From contig JAZKBU010000005.1 in the NCBI GenBank assembly GCA_040388375.1, positions 281,273-345,272 of the forward strand: DNA of 64,000 bases. The letters are read 5' to 3'. How positions within the stretch are numbered: position 1 is the stretch's first letter; each line of letters begins with the position of its first letter. Source of the stretch: Bacteroidota bacterium (GTDB lineage Bacteria; Bacteroidota; Bacteroidia; UKL13-3). A program made the position numbers and the translations under genes. Positions 35,484 through 44,587 of the stretch are shown in pieces. The notes under the pieces were generated by a model. It was not told the origin of the DNA and ran no database searches. It was given only the letters and a program-made list of their open reading frames with translations.

Positions 35484-36863
35484 GTGTTTAAAATAATAAA
35501 ATTTAATTTTCTTTTTGCATTTATTGTACTGGCTGCAATAAGTAAGGCACAACCCGGAAGTGGCGAAACCATTGATGGGATTGTGGGTGTTTTTGCTGAT
35601 AAAATTATTTTGCATTCAGAAATTGAATTTGAATACCAACAATTCAGAAAAGAATACCCTGAGCGTGTTACCGATACCTTACGTTGCGATATTTTAAGAC
35701 AAAAATTAACGGAGAAGCTATTGGCTACAAAAGCCGAGGTTGATAGTTTGCCTTTAAGCGAAGAGCGTATAGAAGGAGAGTTGGAACAACGCATTCAGTA
35801 TTTTGCCAGGCAGTTTGGAGGCGATAGAGGTTTGGAGGAATTTTACGGTAAAAGTATCAGTGAAATAAAAGCAAACTACCGTGAAAAAATAAAAACCAGT
35901 TTATTGGTGCAGGAAATGCAACAAAAAATACTGAAGGATATAAAAATTTCGCCTACCGACATAAAAACATTTTTTAACTCGTTAGAGAAAGACAGTTTGC
36001 CTTATTACAGTGCCGAAGTTGAAGTGGCGCAAATAATAATAGAGCCTAAAGTATCGAAGGAGGCAAAGGACATTGCTTTACAAAAAGCTACCGAGTTAAG
36101 AGATCGTTTACTCAATGGCGATAATTTTAGAACCATTGCCAAAATTTATAGCGATGATAAAGGAAGTGCTGTTCAGGGTGGTGAGTTAGGATTTTTTGGA
36201 AGAGGAATGATGGTGCCGGAGTTTGAAGCAGCCGCTTTTAAAACACCACAGGATAGTATTTCGCGTATTGTGGAGACCAAGTTTGGTTACCACATTATTC
36301 AACCTATTAAACGTAGGGGAGAAGAAGTAAATGCACGTCACGTGCTTATTCGTCCACAAATTTATAGAGCCGATATTGATTTGGCTAAACAACGTATTGA
36401 TTCTGTTATTAACCTGATAAAAATAGACACCATTACTTTTGCTGATGCAGCTAAAAAATTCAGTACCGATAAACGTTCAGGTGCCCGTGGTGGTTATTTA
36501 ACAGATGGTTCAGCGGGTAATACCAAAATTCCGGTTGATGAATTACCTAAAGATATATTTTTAAATATACAGGGTTTAAAACCCGGTGACATGACCGAGC
36601 CTGAATTAACAACCATACAAAGCCAGACAGGTGAACCAATAAAAGTATGGCGTGTTTTGTACTTAAAATCGGAAAGCCTGCCACACGTAGCCAACTTAAA
36701 AGACGATTATCAGAAAATGCAAACAGCAGCCGAAGAGGATAAGAAAAATAAAACACTGGCACGCTGGATTGATAAAAACCGTAAACAGTTTTACGTTCAC
36801 ATTGCCGATGAATATAAAACATGCCCAAGTTTAGAAGCTTGGCAAAGTAAAACAACTCAATAA
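35484..36863 (+). CDS. SurA-like periplasmic chaperone/peptidyl-prolyl isomerase
   Basis: A 459-residue secreted chaperone. GTG at 35484 is the start, because it directly opens the signal peptide (FKIIKFNFLFAFIVLAAISKAQ); the nearest upstream ATG is out of frame or stops at once. A SurA N-domain (DGIVGVFADKIILHSEIEFE, about 32-150) is followed by a parvulin domain (about 170-285, with GGELGFFGRGMMVPEFEAAAF and FGYHIIQPI). A second parvulin domain (about 288-410, with VNARHVLIRPQ and RGGYLTD) is less canonical. It would escort outer-membrane proteins across the periplasm. A MoxR gene follows 12 bases after the stop. Confidence 0.92.
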   Translation: MFKIIKFNFLFAFIVLAAISKAQPGSGETIDGIVGVFADKIILHSEIEFEYQQFRKEYPERVTDTLRCDILRQKLTEKLLATKAEVDSLPLSEERIEGELEQRIQYFARQFGGDRGLEEFYGKSISEIKANYREKIKTSLLVQEMQQKILKDIKISPTDIKTFFNSLEKDSLPYYSAEVEVAQIIIEPKVSKEAKDIALQKATELRDRLLNGDNFRTIAKIYSDDKGSAVQGGELGFFGRGMMVPEFEAAAFKTPQDSISRIVETKFGYHIIQPIKRRGEEVNARHVLIRPQIYRADIDLAKQRIDSVINLIKIDTITFADAAKKFSTDKRSGARGGYLTDGSAGNTKIPVDELPKDIFLNIQGLKPGDMTEPELTTIQSQTGEPIKVWRVLYLKSESLPHVANLKDDYQKMQTAAEEDKKNKTLARWIDKNRKQFYVHIADEYKTCPSLEAWQSKTTQ

Positions 36864-36875
36864 AACCATAGCAAC

Positions 36876-37838
36876 ATGCAATTTAATAACGATGTAGAAG
36901 CTGCAAATGCTTTGCACCAAAAATATACCGAGTTAAAAAAAGAAATTGGGAAAGTAATTGTTGGGCAAGATTACGTAGTTGAATCATTGCTTATTTCCAT
37001 TTTTAGTAATGGACATACCTTAATGATTGGTTTACCCGGTTTAGCTAAAACATTATTGGTTAAAACCCTAAGCCAGGTTTTAGATTTGGAGTTTAACCGT
37101 ATTCAGTTTACACCGGATTTAATGCCGAGTGATATAACCGGGTCGGAAATTTTGAATGAAAAACGCGAATTTCAATTTTTGCGTGGTCCTATATTTGCTA
37201 ATATTATTTTAGCTGATGAAATAAACCGTACACCTCCTAAAACGCAGGCCGCTTTGTTAGAGGCTATGCAGGAAAAGTCGGTTACTATCAATGGACAATT
37301 GCATCATTTACCCAATCCATTTTTTGTATTGGCAACGCAAAACCCTATTGAACAAGAAGGAACGTATGCACTTCCAGAAGCACAGTTAGACCGTTTTATG
37401 TTTAATGTATTATTAGACTATCCTAGTTTTGCTGAAGAGGTTGAAATTATAAAATCAACCACAAGCAATAAAACTGTAGAGTTAAATAAAATATTACATG
37501 GTCAGGAAATATTAGCATTTCAGAACTTGGTGCGTAAAACACCGGTGGCTGATAATGTAATTGACTATGCGGTTAAGCTGGTAAGTAAAACCCGTCCGCA
37601 AAGTGAGTGGGCTACTGATGAGATAAAAAAATACATTGACTTTGGAGCCGGCCCGCGTGCAGGACAGTTTTTAATCATTGGTGCCAAAGCCCATGCTTTA
37701 ATACACGGCAAATACTCACCAGATATTGAAAATGTAAAAGCCGTAGCATTAAATATACTACGCCACCGTATGATTAAGAATTACCGAGCCGAGGCAGAAG
37801 GTATTAAAATAGAAAAGCTAATAGAAGGAATTTTATAG
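36876..37838 (+). CDS. MoxR-family AAA+ ATPase
   Basis: A cytosolic AAA+ chaperone of 320 residues. The Walker A loop is GLPGLAKTLLVKTL near 49-62, Walker B is ILADEINRTPPKTQAALLEAMQE near 112-134, sensor 1 is VLATQNPIEQEGTYALPEAQ and the arginine-finger region is LDRFMF. A helical lid with ASPRA-like GPRAGQFL near 270 is present. MoxR proteins usually act with DUF58 and von Willebrand factor A proteins, none of which follow; a terminator comes next. Placement after two parvulin genes suggests an envelope-related role. Confidence 0.95.
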   Translation: MQFNNDVEAANALHQKYTELKKEIGKVIVGQDYVVESLLISIFSNGHTLMIGLPGLAKTLLVKTLSQVLDLEFNRIQFTPDLMPSDITGSEILNEKREFQFLRGPIFANIILADEINRTPPKTQAALLEAMQEKSVTINGQLHHLPNPFFVLATQNPIEQEGTYALPEAQLDRFMFNVLLDYPSFAEEVEIIKSTTSNKTVELNKILHGQEILAFQNLVRKTPVADNVIDYAVKLVSKTRPQSEWATDEIKKYIDFGAGPRAGQFLIIGAKAHALIHGKYSPDIENVKAVALNILRHRMIKNYRAEAEGIKIEKLIEGIL

Positions 37839-37839
37839 T

Positions 37840-37868
37840 AAAAAAGAGCACCGTGAGGTGCTCTTTTT
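37840..37868 (+). terminator. Rho-independent terminator after moxR
   Basis: AAAAAGAGCACC pairs with GGTGCTCTTTTT around GTGA, directly after the stop codon. Confidence 0.92.
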
Positions 37869-37926
37869 GTTTATTATTATCAGTTCAATAATTGTGACTA
37901 TTCACATTATTTTCTGCTAATAAATA

Positions 37927-37934
37927 TACTTTTG
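37927..37934 (+). promoter_or_regulatory. Putative -7 element of the ddl operon
   Basis: TACTTTTG matches TAnnTTTG exactly and lies 30 bases before the ddl start. No good TTG is found at the expected upstream distance. Confidence 0.5.
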
Positions 37935-37964
37935 TTCCTCAAATTCAATTAGGTTTGAAGCAAT

Positions 37965-40649
37965 ATGAAAGTAGGCATTTTTTTTGGAGGCAATAGCCGC
38001 GAACGTGAGGTATCATTTGCCGGAGGGCGCACTGTTTATGATAACTTAGATAAAACGCTATTTGAAGCTATTCCCATTTTTGTTGATAGTTTCAATAACT
38101 TTATTTTGTTGGATTGGCAGTTCATTTACAAAGGCTCCATCCGCGACTTTTATCCGCCCGTATCTGCTTTAAAAAAACAAGAACACGATATTCAGATTTA
38201 TGCTGAAAACATTCCTGCTGCGCATAAAGACAATGGTGAATCATTGATAAAAAAGATAGGCAAACGTGTTAAAACAGAAGAGCTGAAATCAATGATTGAT
38301 TTTGCTTTTTTAGCTTTACATGGAGCCAATGGTGAAGATGGAACGATACAAGGTTTATTGGAGTTTTTAGATATACCTTATAGCGGATCTGGTATTATGC
38401 CAAGTGCTTTGGGCATGAACAAACGTTTACAAAAATCGTTGATGCAAAGTGCAGGAATGAATATACCCAAGTATTTTTCGTTCCATAAAAGTGAATTAAG
38501 TAACCTTAAAAAAATATACAGTAGCGTAAAAGAGCAGGTAGGTTTACCATTTGTAGTAAAGCCCGCTAATCAAGGTAGTTCGGTTGGTGTAAGTGTTATC
38601 AGCCATGATGATTTTACTACTTTTGAAGATGCTGTTTTAAAATCATTTTTTATTCAAGACATTGTAAAAACGGATTGGATAGGTAAAGATGAAAGACAAA
38701 AAATACAGTTTATTCAAAAAATTACTGATGTAAAAGAAGGTATTGGTTTACCTGCCCTGCATAACAAAGAAATTATATACCATCCCGATGAGTTATGGGC
38801 TTTACTGGATGAAACATTTGTTCCAAAAGCTAAATCAACCAATCAAGCAGCAACCATTCGCTTAGAAAGTATTTATAGCGAAACGGAATGTTTAATTGAA
38901 AGCTTTATTGAAGGTAGAGAGTTTAGTTGTATAGTCCTGAAAAATGAAGATGGTTCAGCAGTAGCATTACCACCCACAGAGATTGTAAAAGGAAAAGAAG
39001 TATATGACTACCGCAGTAAATATTTACCTGGCTTAAGCCGTAAAATTACCCCTATTGATATTGAAGAGAAAAAGATAGAAGAGATAAGAAAAGCATGTGC
39101 TAATTTGTTTAGCTTTTTCAGTTTTCATGTGTATGCACGTATAGATGGATTCATTAATAAAGAAGGAAAAATATTTTTAAACGACCCCAATACCACCAGT
39201 GGTATGATGCCTTCCAGTTTCTTTTTTCATCAGGCAGCAGAAATAGGTTTAAACCCATCGCAGTTTTTAACTTATATTATCCGTACATCTCTTGCTGAAA
39301 GAGCAGAGTCGCAACAAGTGCATTTTCATCACCGTACTTTGTTACAATATTTAGATGCAAAAATTGCAGCTAATAAGAGCCAGAAATCAAATAAAAAACG
39401 TGTAGCTGTATTTATGGGCGGTTACTCAACAGAGCGTCATATATCAGTGGAGAGTGGTCGTAATATTTATGAAAAATTAGCATCATCCACCAAGTACCAA
39501 CCATTTCCTGTGTTTGTAACAGGTAATGATAAAGCACACGAATTATGGTTGTTGCCCATTAACGTAATGTTGAAAGACAATGCAGATGATATTAAAGAGA
39601 AGCTATCGCATTTTAAACGTGCAGCCATCATTGATAAAATAATTAAAGAATGCGATGCCATTATAAAAAAATATGGAGATGCGGAGGCGCAATTATTTGC
39701 TCCACGTAAAATTGATTATAAGGAATTGAAAAAAATGGCCGATGCTGTATTTATAGCTTTGCATGGCCGTCCGGGTGAAGATGGAACCGTTCAAACTTAT
39801 TTGAATAAATTGAAGATTCCATACAACGGAAGCGATGTAGAAAGCAGCAGGATTACCATTAATAAATACGATACCAACGAGCTATTGAAAAAACACAAAA
39901 TACTGATAGCTGAACATATGTTGGTGCAGCAAAAAGACTGGAAAAAAGACAAGGCTCAAGTTATTAAACAAATTGAAAAGATTGGTTTTCCTTTAATTGC
40001 AAAGCCTGCCGATGATGGTTGTAGCAGTGCGGTTAAAAAAATTAAATCGGTTGATGATTTAGTAAATTACGCAGAAGGTGTTTTTAGAAATGCCGAAATA
40101 ATGGATGCTTTGTTGGCTGATAAATTAGGTTTAAAACCTAAAGAAGAGTTTCCGATGAAATCGTACTTTTTGGTGGAGAAATTTGTAGAGAAAGGTAATG
40201 CAAAACACTTTTTAGAAGTAACAGGCGGTTTAATTACGCACTATAAAAAAGGAAAGCTGGAATATGAAATGTTTGAGCCTAGCGAAACATTGGCCGAAGG
40301 TGAAATACTTTCATTAGAAGAGAAGTTTTTAGCAGGGCAAGGCCAAAACATTACACCAAGCAGGTTTAGCACCAATGTTAAAAGCCAGGCAGAAATAAGC
40401 TTAAAAGTACGGGAGGTTTTAAAGAAAACAGCCAAGGTTTTAAATGTAGAAGGTTATTGCCGTATAGATGCATTTGTGAAAATATTTGAAAAAAACAGGG
40501 TAGAAGTAGTCATTATTGAAATTAACTCGTTACCGGGTATGACACCTGCTACCGCTATTTTTCACCAATGTGCTTTAAACAATTATAAGCCGTATGAGTT
40601 TATAGATGGTATATTGGAGTTTGGCGCAAAACGAATGGGTATTAAATAA
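37965..40649 (+). CDS. ddl: Tandem (fused) D-alanine-D-alanine ligase
   Basis: An 894-residue protein made of two complete Ddl-type ATP-grasp units; a standard Ddl is roughly 300-370 residues. Unit 1 starts GIFFGGNSREREVSFAGG and contains FLALHGANGEDGTIQG, FVVKPANQGSSVGVS and, near 406, NDPNTTSGMMPSS. Unit 2 starts near 477 with RVAVFMGGYSTERHIS and contains FIALHGRPGEDGTVQT, LIAKPADDGCSSAV and, near 851, EINSLPGMTPAT. The last motif is canonical for metal and D-Ala binding in unit 2. Unit 1 has Asp for Glu and Thr-Ser for Pro, so its activity is uncertain. The protein supplies the wall dipeptide, or part of the tandem may be structural. pdxH follows 8 bases later. Confidence 0.93.
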   Translation: MKVGIFFGGNSREREVSFAGGRTVYDNLDKTLFEAIPIFVDSFNNFILLDWQFIYKGSIRDFYPPVSALKKQEHDIQIYAENIPAAHKDNGESLIKKIGKRVKTEELKSMIDFAFLALHGANGEDGTIQGLLEFLDIPYSGSGIMPSALGMNKRLQKSLMQSAGMNIPKYFSFHKSELSNLKKIYSSVKEQVGLPFVVKPANQGSSVGVSVISHDDFTTFEDAVLKSFFIQDIVKTDWIGKDERQKIQFIQKITDVKEGIGLPALHNKEIIYHPDELWALLDETFVPKAKSTNQAATIRLESIYSETECLIESFIEGREFSCIVLKNEDGSAVALPPTEIVKGKEVYDYRSKYLPGLSRKITPIDIEEKKIEEIRKACANLFSFFSFHVYARIDGFINKEGKIFLNDPNTTSGMMPSSFFFHQAAEIGLNPSQFLTYIIRTSLAERAESQQVHFHHRTLLQYLDAKIAANKSQKSNKKRVAVFMGGYSTERHISVESGRNIYEKLASSTKYQPFPVFVTGNDKAHELWLLPINVMLKDNADDIKEKLSHFKRAAIIDKIIKECDAIIKKYGDAEAQLFAPRKIDYKELKKMADAVFIALHGRPGEDGTVQTYLNKLKIPYNGSDVESSRITINKYDTNELLKKHKILIAEHMLVQQKDWKKDKAQVIKQIEKIGFPLIAKPADDGCSSAVKKIKSVDDLVNYAEGVFRNAEIMDALLADKLGLKPKEEFPMKSYFLVEKFVEKGNAKHFLEVTGGLITHYKKGKLEYEMFEPSETLAEGEILSLEEKFLAGQGQNITPSRFSTNVKSQAEISLKVREVLKKTAKVLNVEGYCRIDAFVKIFEKNRVEVVIIEINSLPGMTPATAIFHQCALNNYKPYEFIDGILEFGAKRMGIK

Positions 40650-40657
40650 AAGCTGTG

Positions 40658-41296
40658 ATGAATGTAGCAGATATAAGAGTAGACTATACTTTAAAAAGTT
40701 TTGATGAAAGCGATTTAGAAAAAAATCCTTTTGGTCAGTTTAAGTTATGGTTTGATGAAGCATTGAAAGCAGAGGTAATGGAGCCTAATGCCATGACTTT
40801 AGCAACTATCGGAGAAAATGATTTTCCGGCCGCCAGAATTGTTTTATTAAAAGGAATTGAAGAAAATGGGTTGGTATTTTTTACCAATTTTGAAAGCAAT
40901 AAAGGCGCTCAATTGGCCAAACACAACAAAGCTGCATTGGTGTTTTTCTGGCCCGAATTACAAAGACAGGTACGTATTGTTGGCCATGTGGCTAAAATAC
41001 AGGATGAACAATCAGATTTATATTTTAACAGCCGCCCATTGGGAAGCAGGATAGGTGCACATGCTTCTCCACAGAGCAAAGTCATTGCCAACCGTAAATT
41101 ACTGGAAGAAAGCGTAAAAAAAATGGAAGCCTTATTTGCCAAAGAACCTCTTTTACGCCCAAGCAATTGGGGTGGTTATATAGTAACACCTATCAGCTTT
41201 GAGTTTTGGCAAGGCCGTAACAGTCGTTTACACGACAGGTTTTTGTTTGAATTAATTTCCTCTAATAATTGGAAAGTAAGCAGGCTGGCTCCTTAA
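40658..41296 (+). CDS. pdxH: Pyridoxine/pyridoxamine 5'-phosphate oxidase
   Basis: An FMN-dependent oxidase of about 212 residues that makes pyridoxal 5'-phosphate. The sequence has the full family pattern: NPFGQFKLWFDEAL near 22, ARIVLLKGIEENGLVFFTNFES near 55, RQVRIVGHVAKI, SRPLGSRIGAHASPQS near 125, and the C-terminal EFWQGRNSRLHDRF signature near 188. ATG 40658 is used; a GTG one codon earlier is equally possible. It lies 8 bases after ddl. PLP is needed for alanine racemase and LysA, so a link to wall precursor synthesis is plausible but inferred. Confidence 0.96.
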   Translation: MNVADIRVDYTLKSFDESDLEKNPFGQFKLWFDEALKAEVMEPNAMTLATIGENDFPAARIVLLKGIEENGLVFFTNFESNKGAQLAKHNKAALVFFWPELQRQVRIVGHVAKIQDEQSDLYFNSRPLGSRIGAHASPQSKVIANRKLLEESVKKMEALFAKEPLLRPSNWGGYIVTPISFEFWQGRNSRLHDRFLFELISSNNWKVSRLAP

Positions 41297-41326
41297 TTAG
41301 GTAATATGCATCTTTAGACGAACAAA

Positions 41327-41359
41327 TTTGTTTTACAGCAAATACTTCACCTATATTTG
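41327..41359 (+). promoter_or_regulatory. Bacteroidota-type promoter of queD/fabD
   Basis: TTTG at 41327-41330, a 21-base spacer and TATATTTG at 41352-41359. The queD start lies 22 bases downstream of the -7 box. Confidence 0.75.
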
Positions 41360-41381
41360 CCAAGTTTTTTAAAAAGATTAA

Positions 41382-41810
41382 ATGGCTGATAATAAGCAAA
41401 AAATAGTTTATATAACTCGAAGAGAGCGTTTTAATGCCGCTCACAAGTTATACAATCCTAATTGGACAGAGCAGGAAAATGAAGATTTTTTTGGCAAATG
41501 TTCCAACAAATATTACCACGGACATAATTTTGAGTTATTTGTAACTATAAAAGGAATAGCCAACCCAGATACGGGTATGGTGATGGATTTAAAGCAACTG
41601 AAATCTTTGATCAAAGATGAAATAGTTGAGAAGATAGACCACCGTAATTTAAACGAAGATGTGGAGTTTATGAAAGGTATTTTACCCTCTATTGAAAACA
41701 TCATAGTAGAGATATGGAATATTTTGGAGCCTAAAATTCAGAATGGTAAACTGCATTATATTAAGTTGGTGGAAACCGAAAATAACTACGTAGAATACTG
41801 GGGAGAATAG
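41382..41810 (+). CDS. queD: 6-carboxy-tetrahydropterin synthase/6-pyruvoyl-tetrahydropterin synthase family
   Basis: A 142-residue T-fold enzyme. Zinc ligands are visible in RFNAAHKLYN (about 14-23) and YYHGHNFEL (about 45-53), and the catalytic Cys in FGKCSNKYYHGH. GMVMDLKQLKSLI, DHRNLN and the C-terminal KLVETENNYVEYWGE complete the family signature. Such proteins make 6-carboxy-tetrahydropterin for queuosine or pyruvoyl-tetrahydropterin; the length and motifs fit either. No other queuosine gene is nearby, so the pathway is inferred. fabD follows 43 bases later. Confidence 0.92.
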   Translation: MADNKQKIVYITRRERFNAAHKLYNPNWTEQENEDFFGKCSNKYYHGHNFELFVTIKGIANPDTGMVMDLKQLKSLIKDEIVEKIDHRNLNEDVEFMKGILPSIENIIVEIWNILEPKIQNGKLHYIKLVETENNYVEYWGE

Positions 41811-41853
41811 TATTTTTAGTCTAAGTAATTAATCAATAAACAAAATTTATTTT

Positions 41854-42735
41854 ATGAAAAACGCATACATATTTCCGGGGCAAGGTGCGCAATTTGTGGG
41901 CATGGGTAAAGATTTATATGAATCAAACCCTGACGCAAAAGCACTATTTGACAGAGCAAATGAAATAATAGGATTTAACATTACTGATTTAATGTTTTCG
42001 GGTACTGATGAGGATTTAAAACAAACTAGGGTAACCCAACCTGCTGTATTTTTACATTCAGTTATTAAAGCATTGAGTGCTGGCGAAAGCTTTAAACCGG
42101 ATATGGTTGCAGGCCACAGTTTAGGTGAGTTTTCTGCCTTAGTTGCCAATAAAGTTTTAACTTTTGATGATGCTTTGCGTTTGGTTTATGCACGTGCTAT
42201 GGCTATGCAAAAAGCCTGTGAGTTGCAACCATCAACCATGGCAGCGGTATTGGGTTTAGAAGATGCTAAAGTAGAAGAAATTTGTGCAGGTATTACTGAT
42301 GAAGTAGTAGTTGCAGCCAATTATAACTGCCCGGGCCAATTGGTTATTTCGGGTTCAATAGAAGGTGTAAACAAAGCCTGCGAATTATTAAAAGCTGCAG
42401 GTGCTAAACGTGCTTTGGTATTACAGGTTGGTGGAGCATTTCACTCTCCATTAATGGAACCTGCCCGCCAGGAATTAGCGGCAGCCATTATGAATACACA
42501 GTTTAGCGAGCCTATTTGCCCTATCTACCAAAATTATGTAGCCAAAGCGGTCAATAATGTAGAAGAAATAAAAAGCAATTTAATAGCTCAGTTAACAGCG
42601 CCTGTTAAATGGACTCAATCGGTACAAGCTATGGTGGCAGATGGTGCTAGTACCTTTTATGAGTGTGGTCCCGGAACTGTTTTACAAGGTTTGGTTAAAA
42701 AAATAGCTAAAGAAGCAAACGCACAAAGTATTTAA
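41854..42735 (+). CDS. fabD: Malonyl-CoA:acyl carrier protein transacylase
   Basis: A 293-residue cytosolic enzyme that loads malonyl groups onto ACP for fatty acid synthesis. It starts with YIFPGQGAQFVGMG; the nucleophile elbow is VAGHSLGEFSALV with Ser 89; the catalytic His lies in VGGAFHSPLMEPAR near 195; and QLTAPVKWTQSVQAM and FYECGPGTVLQGLVKK close the protein. Length and motif order are normal. It ends in a strong shared terminator. No other fab gene is adjacent. Confidence 0.97.
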   Translation: MKNAYIFPGQGAQFVGMGKDLYESNPDAKALFDRANEIIGFNITDLMFSGTDEDLKQTRVTQPAVFLHSVIKALSAGESFKPDMVAGHSLGEFSALVANKVLTFDDALRLVYARAMAMQKACELQPSTMAAVLGLEDAKVEEICAGITDEVVVAANYNCPGQLVISGSIEGVNKACELLKAAGAKRALVLQVGGAFHSPLMEPARQELAAAIMNTQFSEPICPIYQNYVAKAVNNVEEIKSNLIAQLTAPVKWTQSVQAMVADGASTFYECGPGTVLQGLVKKIAKEANAQSI

Positions 42736-42750
42736 TATACCAAGTGTTAT

Positions 42751-42789
42751 AAAAAAAGCCATTGTAGTTTTAACTGCAATGGCTTTTTT
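42751..42789. terminator. Bidirectional terminator between fabD and the GNAT gene
   Basis: AAAAAAGCCATTG pairs with CAATGGCTTTTTT, with an inner AGTT/AACT stem. T-runs flank it on both strands, so it can end both converging genes. Confidence 0.92.
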
Positions 42790-42810
42790 GTTATGAGTAA
42801 TTAAATAGAT

Positions 42811-43299
42811 TTATTTTACTAACAACTGCATTAAGTGTACATCCAATACCTGATTAAATTTTACACCTACTTGTTTCATGGTTCCTACCATAAAAAAACC
42901 AAAATGCTCGTGTAGTTTTATACTAATTTGATTGCCTTCGGTAATGCGGGCTAATATGGCTTTTACACCATGTTGCTGGCCTTGTTGTATGCAAGCAGCC
43001 ATTAAGGGTTTGCTTAGTTTTTTGCCCTTATAATCGGGGTGAAAATAAATACTAAACTCGGCTGTTCTGTCGTAGGCAATTCTATCGCTGTAACGGGTTA
43101 AACTTGCCCAGCCTGCAATTTCATTGTTTACTTCACACACTATTACACAATATTTTTCATCGTGTGCCTGTAGCCATGCTAACATTTGATTGTTACTTTT
43201 TATGTCAATATCAAATGTAGCAACGGTATTAATTACTGCATCATTGTATATATCCGTAATGGCTCTGATGTCGTTAATATTGGCTTGGCGTAGTAACAT
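42811..43299 (-). CDS. GNAT N-acetyltransferase, phosphinothricin acetyltransferase-like
   Basis: A 162-residue acetyl-CoA-dependent transferase. It opens LLRQANINDIRAITDIYNDAV, the pattern of the PAT/MnaT subgroup. EFSIYFHPDYKGKKLSKPLM is the strand 4 to helix 3 acetyl-CoA-binding region (R/Q-x-x-G-x-G/A variant), followed by ARITEGNQISIKLHEHFGFFMVGTMKQVGVKF, typical of the group. It lies 2 bases after the HMG-CoA lyase gene on the same strand. The acceptor is unknown; known relatives acetylate methionine derivatives or phosphinothricin. Confidence 0.9.
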   Translation of the reverse strand: MLLRQANINDIRAITDIYNDAVINTVATFDIDIKSNNQMLAWLQAHDEKYCVIVCEVNNEIAGWASLTRYSDRIAYDRTAEFSIYFHPDYKGKKLSKPLMAACIQQGQQHGVKAILARITEGNQISIKLHEHFGFFMVGTMKQVGVKFNQVLDVHLMQLLVK

Positions 43300-43301
43300 A
43301 T

Positions 43302-44162
43302 TTAGTGTGCGTTGGCAAATATTTTATCGGCTAGTAACATTGCATTAAAGAATGCATCTTGATTGATATTTGTTTGCTCATTTAAGTCGTTAAAACGAAT
43401 AAACATGTTTTCCGTAGGCATATTGCCAGTTAGTTTATCGGAGGCCATCGGGCAGCCTCCAAAACCTTTTAAAGCACCATCAAAACGCTTGCATCCATTT
43501 TGGTAAGCGGCATCTATTTTTTCCTGCCAAGTATTTGGTGTGGTGTGTAAGTGTGCACCAAACTCTATAGTAGGAAACGCAGGTATTAAATGTTTAAATA
43601 AATAACTGATTGAGTCTGGATTGGCAATACCAATGGTATCGCTTAACGATATTATTTTAATGCCTAACGCATGCATTTCCTGTACCCATTTTTCTACTAT
43701 TTCAGTATTCCACACATCGCCATAAGGATTACCAAAGCCCATAGAAATATATAGCACCAATTCTTTATTGTTTTTAACACATAAAGCCTGAATGGCTTTT
43801 ACGGTTTCTAAGCTTTGTGCTATGCTGCTGTTGGTATTGCGTTGCTGAAAGGTTTCGCTGATAGAAAATGGAAAGCCTATGTATTTTATTTCCGGGTGTT
43901 GAACTGCTGTTTCTGCACCTTTTACATTGGCTACAATGGCTAACAGCTTACTGGTGGTATTGGCTAAATCTAAATTGGCTAAAACCTCTGCTGTATCTAC
44001 CAGCTGGGGAATAGCTTTAGGCGATACAAAGCTTCCAAAATCAATGGTATCAAAGCCTACTTTTAACAGTTGGTTGATGTATTCAATTTTGGTAGCGGTT
44101 GGAATAAAATCGTGGAGGCCTTGCATGGCATCGCGCGGACATTCAATTATTTTAATAGCCAT
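43302..44162 (-). CDS. Hydroxymethylglutaryl-CoA lyase-like protein
   Basis: A 286-residue TIM-barrel aldolase that should cleave 3-hydroxy-3-methylglutaryl-CoA to acetyl-CoA and acetoacetate in leucine degradation. The metal and catalytic motifs are IECPRDAMQG near 6-15 (Arg-Asp), GAHLHTTPN near 195 (HxH) and GALKGFGGCPMASDKLTGN near 225, with the catalytic Cys in the GGCP loop. FVSPKAIPQL and LSDTIGIANP also match. It is slightly shorter than mitochondrial enzymes but normal for bacteria. It is in a three-gene operon with 2-base gaps between YraN and the acetyltransferase. Confidence 0.92.
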   Translation of the reverse strand: MAIKIIECPRDAMQGLHDFIPTATKIEYINQLLKVGFDTIDFGSFVSPKAIPQLVDTAEVLANLDLANTTSKLLAIVANVKGAETAVQHPEIKYIGFPFSISETFQQRNTNSSIAQSLETVKAIQALCVKNNKELVLYISMGFGNPYGDVWNTEIVEKWVQEMHALGIKIISLSDTIGIANPDSISYLFKHLIPAFPTIEFGAHLHTTPNTWQEKIDAAYQNGCKRFDGALKGFGGCPMASDKLTGNMPTENMFIRFNDLNEQTNINQDAFFNAMLLADKIFANAH

Positions 44163-44164
44163 TT

Positions 44165-44533
44165 TTAATAGGTTGTATATGGATAAAATGCATCTTCAAA
44201 ATGCATAATTTCTGTTTCTGTTTTCGATTTAACAACAGCAATAATGTCAAACCTCATTTCACAAGTTAACTGTTTGCTTTCTTGATATAACAACGCAGCC
44301 TCCGTTAATGTTTTTTGTTTGCTTTTGCTAACTGCATTTTCCGGGTTTATAAAATTGCTGCTCCTTGTTTTTACTTCGACTATTACCAAACAATTCTGGT
44401 ATTTGGCAATAATATCAATTTCTGTTTTTAGCTGTGTATAGTTGCGTTCTACTATTTCGTAACCCTTATTAAGCAAAAAGTCACAAGCTAATTGCTCTCC
44501 AATTTCACCTGTGACTTTATTGTTATTTTTCAT
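44165..44533 (-). CDS. YraN/UPF0102 family nuclease-like protein
   Basis: A 122-residue protein with the restriction-endonuclease-like fold of the UPF0102 family. The signature GEIGEQLACDFLLNKGYEIVERNYTQLKTEIDIIAKYQNCLVIVEVKTRS (read in parts, about 9-60) contains the E-I-D-I and V-E-V-K acidic/Lys residues of a PD-(D/E)XK site. Family members are widespread and their role is not established. It heads the operon with HMG-CoA lyase and the acetyltransferase. Confidence 0.93.
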   Translation of the reverse strand: MKNNNKVTGEIGEQLACDFLLNKGYEIVERNYTQLKTEIDIIAKYQNCLVIVEVKTRSSNFINPENAVSKSKQKTLTEAALLYQESKQLTCEMRFDIIAVVKSKTETEIMHFEDAFYPYTTY

Positions 44534-44587
44534 TTCTTTTGGTTATGAAATGGCTTTATCTATGGTCCATGGTCTATCGACCAACGA

